Shown here piece after piece: positions 45,652-56,225 of a DNA stretch of 64,000 nucleotides; positions within the stretch are counted from its first letter, which is position 1; each line of letters begins with the position of its first letter. Source of the DNA: Sabethes cyaneus (Eukaryota > Arthropoda > Insecta > Diptera > Culicidae); the NCBI RefSeq assembly GCF_943734655.1, contig NC_071355.1, forward strand, positions 196,663,939 through 196,727,938. The letters run 5' to 3'. The position numbers and the translations under genes were made by a program. Below the pieces are notes generated by a model, which saw only the letters and a program-made list of their open reading frames with translations, ran no database searches and was not told the DNA's origin.

Positions 45652-45819
45652 TTAACGGTAAATTAGCAGTCATCAACTTTTCATCGGAGAGCACAATTTC
45701 GGAAGCAGTTTTTAGGCCCAAAAGCGGGGTTCTGTTTGTAAAAATGTAAAATGTAAAATGTAAAATGTAAAACTACTTTTGAAATTGGCAGAATCGATGA
45801 CGACTAATTTCACCTTAAC
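45652..45819 (+). repeat. dispersed repeat, copy 2, with (AAATGTA)n
   Basis: Matches 40024-40245 at both ends. In the middle it carries about four ATGTAAA units (about 45740-45772) where copy 1 has unrelated sequence. Confidence 0.7.
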
Positions 45820-45901
45820 AATAATTTTATTAGGTAGGCTAATAAGAAACGTTAAGCATTGTTCCAAGGTCGATTGGAACGACATTTGACAGATCGATTG
45901 G

Positions 45902-46372
45902 AGCTACTTGATGACAGTCGTCCAAATGTCACCTTCATTGAGATTTATTGTTTATGCGCTTATCATGAACGTAATAAAAGTACTCAGAACATATTATATT
46001 TGACACATTCCAGCGTTACGGGACATTATCCCTATCATGCAGATCGGTTCCTGTCTCATCAAATCCCTGGCATTCTAGTGGAACATAAAGTACTCTTTAA
46101 ACAATTATTTTACAAGGTATTCGCCAAACGGTTGTTTCACCAATTTTTTGACAAATACCTTGTAAAATAATTGTAGAAGAGTACTTTATGTTCCACTAGA
46201 ATGCCAGGGATTTGATGAGACAGGAACCGATCTGCATGATAGGGATAGTGTCCCGTAACGCTGGAATGTGTCTAATACAATATATTCTGAGTAGTTTTAT
46301 TACGTTCATGATAAGCGCATGAAAAATAAATCTCAATAAAGGTGAAGTTTGGACGACTGTCATCAAGTAGCT
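45902..46372. repeat. 471-bp near-perfect hairpin (221-bp arms)
   Basis: Left arm 45902-46122 (AGCTACTTGATGACAGTCG start) and right arm 46152-46372 are inverted copies with about 13 differences by eye, around a 29-bp loop. A piece of the right arm (GTCCCGTAACGCTGGAATGT) recurs in the same orientation at 46386-46405. A 103-codon frame at 45859-46170 runs through the left arm and loop but has no protein character. Transcription across it would give a long double-stranded RNA. It may be a foldback element or a hairpin-RNA locus. Confidence 0.9.
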
Positions 46373-47480
46373 GGGTGCTAATTAGGTCCCGTAACGCTGG
46401 AATGTGTCATTAGCGATTGATAACCGCGGAACCTTTTCTCGGTTAAAACTCCAAAATTCAAGCAAAGCTCATGGACTGTTCTCGAACCAATTTGGCCTAC
46501 ATTTCGAAAGTTACAGCACTGGCACCTATACTGACAAGGAAACATCACTATCGGTCACAGGCTTAGAGCTTAACCATAAACACCATAGTGTAGTGCTGTC
46601 GATCCAGAACATCACTGCACTGCTCGTATAGGTGTAGCCTATGGAGCTTTTTTGAGAAAACTTAACTTGAAATTTGTATGGGAATGTGACTCAATGGAGG
46701 CGCATGGTACATTAATATCCAATATACACCCTCAAGTAACAGAAAAAAAAAATTATATGGATTGAAGAAGGATATGAAGAAGGAAGGACTGGTAGGGACA
46801 AAACTAGATCTGAGGCTATTTAATACATGGGTGTGGTATAGTTTAAATGCGTAAAGCACTCGAGTACTTATCGAGAAATTGTGGCTTGGAGTCCCACTGC
46901 CACAAACTACCCAATATTTTACGCCGCAGATCGAAATTTTCCCAGCACCAAACGCTCCTTTGCTTTAATCAAAATAGAGTTTACGTTTGACCGCGAAAAA
47001 TTCAGTAACAGTAAAACGACAAATAATAATATAAAACCAAACAGATTACAAAAAATAATAACAATATAAAGTGAGGAAAAAACAAATAGAAAACCGCACA
47101 AAACTCGAGCGTTCGATTGAAAAAGAAGAGTGGAAACTATGCACAAATAAGAGGACAAATAGTCAAGAGTTTACCAATACCTTTTGTTTATCAGCGCAGG
47201 AAAAGTGAATGACGGTATAGTTGGCATAGTTGATGGATTTTATATTTATTGATCAGTTGTCTAGGTCGTTCCATTTTCTTGCACTCCAAATTGATTAAGT
47301 GAGGGAGAGCCTAACTGATTATTTAGATAGCGACTTTATTCCAAAAATCGGCAGACACGCATCACAACGATGCTTGATGCTGGTTTCGCAGCTCAAAACC
47401 ATCGATGTCGAAATAATCAAAAAGCTTGGTTGATTTATTGAACCGCAGTTTACTTCTTTCGTGCCAAAGAAAAAATCTTC
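46373..47480. other. no gene seen
   Basis: AT-rich; contains only the short third copy of the hairpin-arm sequence at 46385-46408. Confidence 0.35.
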
Positions 47481-47887
47481 ATCAGTCAGGCAAACTCAAC
47501 TAGGGGGTACCATTCGCGGCGGATTGTATCTGAATCACCACCAGTGGACAAATACCCGACCGGCCGCTCGACGGTAACTTGTATGTGGGCGCCGGCAGCT
47601 GCAGCACGGCCAAACGCATCACAAATCATTCAATACCTCGTCCGGGGCAGTCGCTTTTCAAATCACTCTAAAAATAGTATATTTTTTCATTCACAGGCTA
47701 AACCACCGAACAACCCGAATGAGCTAACCGACCGACGATGTCTGGTAAAGTGAATAATAATTAAAGCAGCCAGGAAAGCTGCAACTTTCCGGTGAGCCGT
47801 CGTTTTCCGGTGAGGCAGTGCCACGATAGACTGCGGGAGCGGCCGTAAATTAAGCGCACATTTTTCAAAATAATTGCAGTATAAAAT
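47481..47887. other. GC-richer single-copy stretch
   Basis: Contains GGGCGCCGGCAGCTGCAGC and no repeat match. It leads into the possible exon at 47888. Confidence 0.35.
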
Positions 47888-48082
47888 ATGCATACCAAGC
47901 GAATCGAGCAGCCAGCTTTCGGTTTGATGGGAATGGAAAAGCCTGAGACAGGCGACGACAGGCGAAGAGACCCCCGAAAACCAAGCGGGAGCGGTGTCTC
48001 ACCCCAAGGAACCGACGATCGTGGCTATTCGTTGCGAGATGCTATTTTAGAGCGTGAAGATATACACTCTCCGTCACCGTAA
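47888..48082 (+). CDS. possible first coding exon, hypothetical
   Basis: An ATG frame of 64 codons (MHTKRIEQPAFGLMGMEKPE...) rich in charged residues, Gly, Pro and Ser, in single-copy DNA. The stop TAA overlaps a good splice donor (ACCGTAAGG, junction at 48078/48079), so the frame could continue into an intron instead of ending. No domain is recognised and no partner exon was found in the window. It may equally be a chance frame. Confidence 0.25.
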   Translation: MHTKRIEQPAFGLMGMEKPETGDDRRRDPRKPSGSGVSPQGTDDRGYSLRDAILEREDIHSPSP

Positions 48083-49059
48083 GGGGGACAACATACTTAA
48101 CCAATATCATCATGATCGTCGTCATTACTGTCATCAACGACTTCGGCGTCATTCGACGTATGCAGAGCGTTATGCATCGGCAGTCGGTAAAATTTTCCTC
48201 GTCCGGATCATAAGAAAACTGAGAATGTAATTCAAAAAGTTACACATTACACAGCTTGCCCGAACTGCATGTTGCAAAAAAGAAGATGGCGCTTTCGGGC
48301 GATTGGTCAGTGTTCAGCGGACCATTTCTTCGGACTAAACCAAGAGCACACATCGCATCGATTGCATACATTCTGCATTTTTTTTTCTCTCTCACTCTTT
48401 TTTTCTTTCGCCGTTTCTTTCTATTCATCCGATGACGATAATGATGGTGCGTTTACATTTCTGCGTTCGCGCTTTCGCCCCGTGGGGATGGGTCTGCTTT
48501 GCCTGCCCTGGTAGTTCGGTACCGATATGTTTTGCACTTTAGTACAAGTTTTTACCCATCCATAGCCGGCTATCCCCCTTAGCACAACAGTAAGCTGCAC
48601 TGCGCTGCCGGTAAGTTGGGGCCATAATGATGCGTTTGACGATGATGACACCAACGACGACGACCATGATGATGATCATGATGATGATGACGATAATGAT
48701 GATGGTGATGATGATGCTGATGATGTGCACACTGGCGGAAGATTATGCATGTGGCCCGCTTTTCTGATGCTGAACTTGCAGCGATGCAGAAATCAACCGA
48801 ACCGGAATATTCACGCGTGCTTGACGGCGGCGCAAACCGTGTTTGGGGGATGAGATGCACGTTCATGTGCCTGAGGTGGTCCGTTGCGACATGTTGCAAT
48901 TAACAGAGTCGGAAGAATTTGCAATAGTTCCAAGTGGTATGCTGAGCAAAGCACTAAGGCGGTTAGTGGTTTTAGTCGCAAGTGCAGATTTTAGCTTTTG
49001 AGATGGCATCAATTACGTAATGTCTAAGATTCTGAGGTTTTCTTAACAAATTTAAAATT
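48083..49059. other. GC-richer single-copy stretch with a GAT/ATG microsatellite
   Basis: An imperfect GATGAT tract spans about 48655-48728. The rest shows no repeat family and no convincing frame. Confidence 0.4.
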
Positions 49060-49380
49060 TTACAATATACTAAAAGAATTTCGATAGTTTTTATTGGCAC
49101 ACTTAGCATCTACAAGCAATGATACACCGTCCGCGAGCACTAAAGGTTGTCCACACCAAAATTCGGACTTAGAAAACATGCTACTGAGCTTTTTGAGGTT
49201 TCCCTTCATAATCGATCGGTATTTTTCGACCCGCCAGAGTTGTGAACAGTTAGGTCGATTGGAGCCCTCGAGCACATAAATAGTGTTATTTTGTTTATGC
49301 CAAGAAATGGTAACTGGATAAAACCGGCCAGAACAATGGTCGTCCTGCGTGTAGAAAGAAATAAGTGCTTTTTGAGACAT
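49060..49380 (-). CDS. hypothetical protein fragment
   Basis: A minus-strand ATG frame of 106 codons (MSQKALISFYTQDD...), open further upstream to a SINE at 49432. Composition is protein-like (conserved-looking GRFYPVTISW, QLWRVEKYRS, EFWCGQPLVL). A candidate 3' splice site (TTTACACTGCAG, ending near 49409 on the minus strand) precedes the ATG. No family was recognised. It could be an exon of an unannotated gene, a decayed gene, or an unrecognised transposon protein. Confidence 0.3.
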   Translation of the reverse strand: MSQKALISFYTQDDHCSGRFYPVTISWHKQNNTIYVLEGSNRPNCSQLWRVEKYRSIMKGNLKKLSSMFSKSEFWCGQPLVLADGVSLLVDAKCANKNYRNSFSIL

Positions 49381-49431
49381 TTCGGTCGATAAATCTCTCC
49401 ATCTCTGCAGTGTAAAATTTCTGCCCCGCAA

Positions 49432-49563
49432 AAAAAGCCTTAGGCTTAAACAAAGTCTTTCTAAGACTTGACCCTTCTTTATCGACAGATCGGCTGTTAG
49501 AATACAGGACTGTTACAGGGATAGTGCGAACTTCCTACTGACTCTATCTAGTAGCACCGAGAC
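49432..49563 (-). mobile_element. 5'-truncated SINE with exact target duplication
   Basis: Bounded by a 12-bp duplication differing at one base (TCTGCCCCGCAA at 49420-49431, TCTGTCCCGCAA at 49564-49575). On the minus strand it begins inside the body (CGGTGCTACTAGATAGAG), without the tRNA-like head, and ends GTTTAAGCCTAAGGCTTTTT. The 5' truncation is the usual product of LINE-mediated insertion. Confidence 0.85.
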
Positions 49564-49675
49564 TCTGTCCCGCAAAATGCCTAAAATTTTTGATGCAATA
49601 CATTTCGTTATCTATCACAATAGCTACATGGATATTTTGAGAGAAGTTGTTCATAAAGTTTACTGCCGTTCAGGC

Positions 49676-49750
49676 CCTTTTTGGTGCTCACAAGAGCTAG
49701 CACGCTTGGCGGGAGCCTCTCTGATCAACTGTACGCTACGGCGCTGATTG
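49676..49750 (+). repeat. short dispersed repeat, second copy
   Basis: Diverged copy of 24335-24405: AGAGCTAGCACGCTTGGCGGG ... AACTGTACGCTACGGCGCTG. Confidence 0.5.
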
Positions 49751-49930
49751 AATGCCATCGATTTCACATCGTTAAGAATTCACAATACATCCATTCTGCC
49801 CGATTTTCCCCCGAAGTTTATTCTCCAACCGTTGAGCTAGTTTTATTGAGTTAGTTTTGTTTGTTTATTTGTTTATTAAAGACACTGTACACCATACGAG
49901 CCTCTTCTCGAGATCTGCATAAGTTAGGAC

Positions 49931-50190
49931 CACAGACAAACAGACGAGACAATTGCGTTAATTCCATCTTCCACGCAAAAGCATGCAATTTTTTTTTATA
50001 AAAACATGTTTTGTAACATGGCCGCACCGCAGTACTCGAGTGGTGAGTATTAATCAAATATAAAAACCTTACAGTATGCACCTCACAAACATAAATTGCT
50101 TTACAACATGCAGAACAGAGGGTGTTAGTGTACAAGCAACGTGAATTTTTTATTAAAGGATTTTCTTCTATGTGTCGTGTCAGTTTGATG
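49931..50190. mobile_element. MITE-2 copy d
   Basis: Left end CACAGACAAACAGACGAGAC followed by GCGTTAATTCCATC, right end GTGTCGTGTCAGTTTGATG. It follows copy b through AAAACATGTTTTGTAACATGG and CAGAGGGTGTTAGTG. The flanking duplication is eroded (GTTAGGA against GTTATGG). Confidence 0.75.
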
Positions 50191-51435
50191 GTTATGGAAC
50201 TATCACTAATCAATTACCTAACATTTTTTGCATAGGAATAGGTATCTTGCAATACTCCAAACTAGCGGTGTCTAAATAATTGGGATAGTTCTATGCCTTA
50301 CCGCAATCTGCGGGTGTCAATCCAAAATTTGGATTCAAGCCAGCGTCACGCAAAAATAAAAGATATTGTACGGTAATAGCTGATAGCTCTTCTCCTTCTT
50401 CTTCTTCTTCTTTTATGGTTTTCTTAAAAAAATTATTTTCCGATCGCTAAATAGGGTATGTTGCTACATCGTCGTAATTACCTATTCCCGTCCTATCCAA
50501 CACAAATTATTAAAAATATCAGCATTTTTATGACGCACAATGCAAAACTAGTTATTCCCTAATATTTTAGTTAGTTGTCTATCATACGCAATCAATCAAA
50601 GTGAGCTGAGATCTATTTAAATGCTTTTTATCATTAAAGAAGTCCTACCAGCCAAATTTTCTACGTTTTTTCGTGCGACGAAGAAGACAATGTCGACTAA
50701 TCGTTTTAATTTCCGTCATTCATAAATGAAAATAACTCACGCAAGGCATTGTCGTTATTCTACAGCCAGAAAAACTTGCCTGAGCTGCAGAAATTTTGTA
50801 GAATAACATTTGTCATGCCGTCCTACACAAATACATGCGCGTTAGCTTCGTAAACATTGTTGTGATTTTTAGTTCGGACGATGAAAAATGTTGTTGGACG
50901 GATTTTAAAACGGTACGACGAATTTTAGCAATAAAGTCAGTTGCGTAATTTCAATAATATACTTTAATAGTCGCTTTTCAGTGATTTCAAAGTTCACGGA
51001 TCGGAAGGTAAGTGTGTTTTAGTCAAATCAGTACAAGAACTTTTGGAGTATTCACAAAATCCATCCAGCAAATGATGAAAATTAGAATGGCTTTCCTTAT
51101 TACGACGGGAATTAGAAAAAGACCCTAGTGAAAATTAACGAAAACTTTCAGGCTAAAATGTTCCCACACATTTTGCCTGTGTTAGCCTTGCTTCCTAGGC
51201 ACAGAATACCACAATTACAAACACCAAGCTTGTTGCTGATGCTGCTGCTTCAAGACATAGTAGCATAATAAACTTGCGATGGTTGCGTAGTCTCGCCATG
51301 AATATATGTAAAGACTATTATAAATATAAATGATATAAAAACGAAAGCAGAGCCATTATCTCCATTCAATCGATACTCAATTTCCGAGCTTATACTTGGA
51401 AAGCTTCATTTTCGATCATGTTTTTTGCTTACTAC
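50191..51435. other. no gene seen; short CTT microsatellite at about 50390-50412
   Basis: AT-rich intergenic DNA with one CTTCTT tract; nothing else recognised. Confidence 0.35.
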
Positions 51436-51585
51436 AAAGCAGAGTAAAGTTCAGGTGCTACATTTCGATTTAGAAACTTCTATTCTTATACGACAGACTT
51501 CGCAGCCAGGTGTAAGAGTGCAGGACAATTGCACGACTAGCGTTACAATTCTATTGGCTCTTAGAGCCTCTCCCAAGATTCTAAG
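51436..51585 (-). mobile_element. SINE variant, truncated
   Basis: Same variant as the copy at 13459: GGCTGCGAAGTCTGTCGTAT body, AGAGGCTCTAAGAGCC head side, and a TTTACTCTGCTTTG tail on the minus strand. No B box remains. Confidence 0.6.
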
Positions 51586-51594
51586 CCTCACCCC

Positions 51595-51910
51595 AGATTA
51601 GATTGAACTTTGAATTGAACTTAAAATTGGACTTAAATTTGGACATCCGATTCGAATTGAAATCAGACTTGAAATAAAAATGAAAATGGGCTTAAAATAG
51701 GGCTTAAATTAAACGTCAAATAGGATTATATAAAAACCGAGCGGAAACTTAAAATTGGACACAAAATTTCACTTCAACTCAATTATACATAAAACCGGGT
51801 TGAAAATGAAATCGTATTGGAAATTGGAAATTTGAGGATTAAAATGGATTTGATTTGATTCTCTACCTTTTAAATGGACTTGAAACAGGACTTAAAATTG
51901 AGCTCAATAT
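51595..51910. repeat. degenerate minisatellite (GACTTGAAATTG), array 1
   Basis: Imperfect units related to GACTTAAAATTGGACTTGAA, irregular spacing of about 12-20 bp. A second array of the same kind is at 53050-53335. Confidence 0.65.
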
Positions 51911-52428
51911 TTGAATTAACCTTAACTTGTGTAACGCTCGGAGTACCAAGACTCAGTAACCCTTTAGCGTCGATTCGGCTAACTAGAGGAACGAGCCTGT
52001 CGCGTTTCGCGAAGCACGCGTTAAGGTTTATATGGTTATTATATTTTTCGCACTTCAAGGTGAGTGTAGAAAACATTTTAGCTCACGTGTTTTAAATTTT
52101 CACGCGCTCTCCAAGGGCTAGGCCGCGCATTTTGAAGATGTTTTATCATTTCAGCTAACATTGCAATACCACTGTTGGTCATTCTACTTCCTAATTTGCA
52201 GACATATGCCATGAATCGACCGGGAACAATTTTCCAGGTGTAGGCTGTGTTCCAAATTGAACTAAATGAGGGTAGGGTCGCTACATCTCCCCCCCCCTTC
52301 TTATCAGCTGCGAAGCGTCTCTGAACGAGAGCCTTAGGAAGTGGTATGTGGTTGGCGCTTGGTGCGCAATTCAAGGCGGCAGAAGGAACGATGGAGAACC
52401 TCAAGAATGGCTGACAAATTTTGAAATA
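51911..52428. other. unclassified; possible decayed retroelement
   Basis: Minus-strand frames here (51870-52076, 52078-52431) and at 52790-52923 look more protein-like than average and lie on both sides of the MITE at 52429-52788, but no family was recognised. A C-run occurs at about 52291-52299. Confidence 0.3.
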
Positions 52429-52788
52429 CAAGTATACCTCGATATAAGACAGCCTCGTTATAAAACAACCTCGATATAAGACAATTCGATATAAAACAAT
52501 TTTGTCTTATATCGAAACAAATCCCTTTGACATAGCTGATAACGATACCAGAGCTGATTTTCCATGCCATGAAGATGTTCATTATTTCAAAATAACCCCA
52601 AAAATAGTAAAAAACTTATAGTTCAAACAATAATAAATAGTTCAAAAACCGTAAACACATAACACAGAGCAAAACTGACGACCGCTAATGCAAATTTTTT
52701 TTGAAAAAAACCATGTTTCATTATAAGACAATTTCGATATAAGACAACTTTTAGAAATTATAAATTGTCTTATATCGAGGTATCCCTG
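52429..52788. mobile_element. pogo/Tc1-like MITE (ATACCTCGATATAAGACA)
   Basis: Left end CAAGTATACCTCGATATAAG, right end inverted CAGGGATACCTCGATATAAG, both next to TA (52427-52428, 52789-52790). The subterminal CTCGATATAAGACAA unit is repeated about four times at the left (52436-52500) and twice at the right. The TACCTCGATATAA terminus type is seen in pogo-like elements. 360 bp, no coding capacity. Confidence 0.78.
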
Positions 52789-53049
52789 TACATAAAAAGA
52801 TTCGGAACCCATCACGAAATACGTGGCATTTTCTTTTCGTGGCAAATCTGAAATGACATGCAGCTCTTTAAGGGAGCGAGATGTAGTGCTAGAGCCGTGA
52901 GATGAGATCCCGCGCGTCCTCATCTGAACCCGGATCGTTGCCCCGAATCATGATCCGCTAGATTGCATTGACACAGTTTGCATAAAGGTCCTTAAAAATT
53001 AGCCCATTCTTTATCGACATGTTGCAGGCTTAACCCAAGGCTTTTTTTG

Positions 53050-53335
53050 CACTTCGAATTGAACTTGAAAAAAGATGTGAAGTAGGAAATAAAATTAAGA
53101 TTGAAATTGAATTTAAATAAAATTTGAACCAGACTTCAACTTAAATTTGAAATTTTATTTGAAATTAGACCTGAAATTGGGCATTAAATCAGCATGCAAT
53201 TGCACTTCATTTTGAGCCAATTTAAGTCTAAAGTCTAAGCTTTAAATGAAATTCAACAGGAAAATGCACTTAAAGTTGAACTCAAAGTTGAACATGAATT
53301 TGACCTCCAAGTTTAACTTGAAAGTCGACTTATCC
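53050..53335. repeat. degenerate minisatellite (GACTTGAAATTG), array 2
   Basis: Units such as GAAATTGAATTTAAAT and GACTTCAACTTAAATTTG continue the pattern of 51595-51910, separated from it by about 1.1 kb that includes a MITE. Confidence 0.65.
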
Positions 53336-53339
53336 TGTC

Positions 53340-53620
53340 TTTTTTTATTTACTCGTATATAACGCTATACGCGGTCATGACGTAAACTTTTTTGAAAAGG
53401 GAGGAAGTGTCTAATGCGAAGAATGATTAATAGATAGATTGGGTTAAAAATAGATTGGGTTGGGCAATGGCAGATGGGGCTTGCATCGTACCCGAATGTT
53501 TTACTTACTAAACTACTGCCTCCCATTATATAAGCATTCTAACACCTAGTTTTGTTTTATATCCCAGTACGGAGTATACGGGAATGCTACGCACCACTTC
53601 ACATCAGACACTTCTTCCCT
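53340..53620 (-). mobile_element. second tRNA-derived SINE family, copy 1
   Basis: On the minus strand: CAGTAGTTTAGTAAGTAAAAC resembles a tRNA A-box region and GTACGATGCAAGCCCC an eroded B box, followed by a body and the tail GACCGCGTATAGCGTTATAT ACGAGTAAATAAAAAAA. It matches 60291-60545 across its length, a family unrelated to the first SINE. Confidence 0.6.
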
Positions 53621-54477
53621 TTCCAAAATAATTTACGTCATTTCAATATCTCCAAATGCCGCTGGGCTATTAATACTAATGAATTTTAATGGATTGTAAT
53701 GGTGTTGTGCTTGTTTACTGCACTTGTCTGCTTCTAGCAGTTTTTGCCAAATGAACGGTAAATAGCTTTCTGGAAGTATAGAGATGTATTGATCTATAAC
53801 TCTGTAACCAGCTGGGATAAAACCGCTACAACAAAGCTAACTTTGTTTGGATTTCAATAGCAGGGTGGTTGATTGCGACAAAATTAGTCCCTTACGCATT
53901 GATCTTTATTGATTTTCGCATGATCTTTATTTAACCAAAAACTACAAGAACCAAACAGGTGCTGGGAGCAAACACCATAATGTTTGGATGCATATAAAAA
54001 TAGCTTTCTTTTGGTGAAACAAGATTAAATTTATCCCAACGGAATCACTTTTATTAATTAACATTGATAAGACTGGGGTAAAATGCCGTTCATTTGACCA
54101 AAACATCAAGAAACAACCATGTATCGTTAACAAATACCCTGTCATCGGAATCCTCATAAAAATAGATTATTTATGGTAAAAAATACTAATTTTATCCCAG
54201 CGGAATCCGGAGATAGGGACTTTTAAATCTCTTCATCTCGGCAGGATAAAATACTCCTCTTTTGGCATAATGACAGATGCATGCCGTGAACAAAAACCAC
54301 ACCATTGGAATCTCGATCAGGTGATTCTAACAAGAATATTACAAAACTGTAGCTCCAATTGTTATTTCTATAAACGTTTGTTATAAGTGTGATAGAAAAA
54401 TTTGCGGCACGCAAAATATTTTACTAAGATTATATCTCATTCTGCTACTTATAGCCAGGGATGGAAAAAAATCGCTT
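53621..54477. other. no gene seen
   Basis: AT-rich. The TTTATCCCA(A/G)CGGAATC-type phrase repeats at about 54030-54050 and 54192-54210, hinting at a short local duplication. Confidence 0.35.
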
Positions 54478-54840
54478 CTAGCGAGAGGTGATTGACTCTT
54501 CATCTTCAGCTTTCGCTTCATTATCCCCCAGTATTTCCATACTGCACGAACCCGGGGACAATTTGGTGAAATCAGCTCTTTTGAGATGAACTAGAGTCCA
54601 TTTTCCATTGTAGCATGCATGCTGAAACTGCGGCAGGCTATCATGGGACTTAATGAACGGCATAATCATCTTAGTGAGGCACCTACCCCTGTGAATATCC
54701 GAATTCTTATCCGTCACAAAACAATGGTTTTCACATGGATGCCACTGAAACAGATCTCTTGCTAAGTTATGACCTTTACTCACGAATCCATCCCTAAAAC
54801 CAATCTAAAATCTGCTACAAACCCTACCGCGTTAGGTTGA
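54478..54840 (-). pseudogene. DD37E-type mariner transposase, C-terminal relic
   Basis: Minus-strand frames give RCLTKMIMPFIKSHDSLPQF (54620-54700) and, shifted, FISKELISPNCPRVRAVWKY and WGIMKRKLK (54520-54600). The expected FWPD block has become FQHAC and the catalytic Glu in RPIEKYW has become Trp (AVWKYW), so two catalytic residues are lost. It is closely similar to the relic at 60020-60290. Confidence 0.7.
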
Positions 54841-55330
54841 AATCGGCCTTCTCTGAAGCTTATTCATCATCGAGTCAGACACGTGTATCGCGTTTCGTCC
54901 AATGTTGCGAATCGAGCGAGAAGTCAAGCATGCCTGCACACACGCGAAAAAGCATGAGAAACATAGCATTTAACACTTACGCCGCACACGTAGGCATAAA
55001 AGAAACAGCCGCCGGTACTGTGTGCAGATATTCTGCTATCCACGCACTCGCGCATGCACATACTCACATCGTCTTTCTGCTAAGCTTACTCGCGAGTTAA
55101 ATAACTCTTGAGGAATCAGCTGCCCGTGAGGCCTAGTGGCGCACTGGGATAAAAATTATGCATTACTTTTTCTTTTTTTCTTCATCTTCGCCCTCGATTC
55201 TGCTGGTTTCGTCACCACTCGTCCGCGTAGCCCGCGAGACTGGATTCTAGTCTTTGTTTATTGTTTGAGGCTTCTGTTGGGCTCTCCACTTGCTCGTTAA
55301 CACTTGTAGCCATTCCTAGACGGATTCGCC
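54841..55330 (-). repeat. unclassified repeat, inverted copy of 44701-45150
   Basis: On the minus strand it reads ATCGAGGGCGAAGATGAAG, then AAAGTAATGCATAATTTT, GGGCAGCTGATTCC and CTCGCGAGTAAGC, in the order found at 44701-45150. Both copies also lie near LINE or mariner debris. Confidence 0.55.
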
Positions 55331-56225
55331 ATTCAGTACAGCGTTCAGTACAGGTTAGTATTTAGTATTTTCACCAAAGTATGCTAAGATGCCTTGACTT
55401 TTCGAATGACGCTCAACCGCAGTTGACGATCAATCAAAGTTGACGATGATGAATGTCTCGAAACCACGTTACCGAGCAGAACTGTTTACAAATAACACAA
55501 CGCTACCAAAAGCTAGCATCCACGGAGGAGCGCCACTATCGCGAAAATGAAGTGCACAATTTCTAAGTGATCCCATCCTTACTACCGAACCGATTTAGCA
55601 AATAAGCCCGCATTGATTCAAAAAAATCTGGTCACTTTATTATAAGGTTACTACACCTTTTATAGTAAAACGAATGCTATTTTGGCTACCAACGGTACTG
55701 AAGTCTTATAGTGTCATAAATATAAAAGTTATGCTTATTTCAGAAATGTTTGATAATAATTACTTCTTCAAGTGCCTTTTTCAAACTCTGTTTGGCTATA
55801 GCGGCGTAGTCAAAAGAGCAAAAGTAAACTAAGTAAACAAATAAAAAGAGCGTGCCCAGCCAGTCTGTAGGTCTGAGTGCGCTGAAGAAATCAATACAAT
55901 TTAACGTAAATTCGCACTTTTATAGGCAATTGCGCATTTTCAAAGAGATCCGTTTTAAATGCAAAGAGCAATGTATTGAAAGTGCATATTTATTAGTAAT
56001 AGCTTAGTACAAGTAATTTTATACTCCATACATCCTGTTGTTAAATTTTAATTCGGTAGAGGTCGTTAAGTTCTTTAAAAACTAATCCACATAACTACAA
56101 GATGCAAATATGTTTTTTCAGCAATGTCGTCGTACTTTTAAGCGATATTCTTTGCATTATTGTATTATGGCGTAAATAATGATGGAGCTCATCAAATAGT
56201 ATTTTTATTTAATGACCATTAATAT
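55331..56225. other. no gene seen
   Basis: AT-rich intergenic DNA; nothing recognised. Confidence 0.35.

Noticed and set aside
45859..46170. 103-codon frame in the hairpin
   Set aside because: Runs from outside the left arm through the loop into the right arm; no domain and explained by the palindrome.
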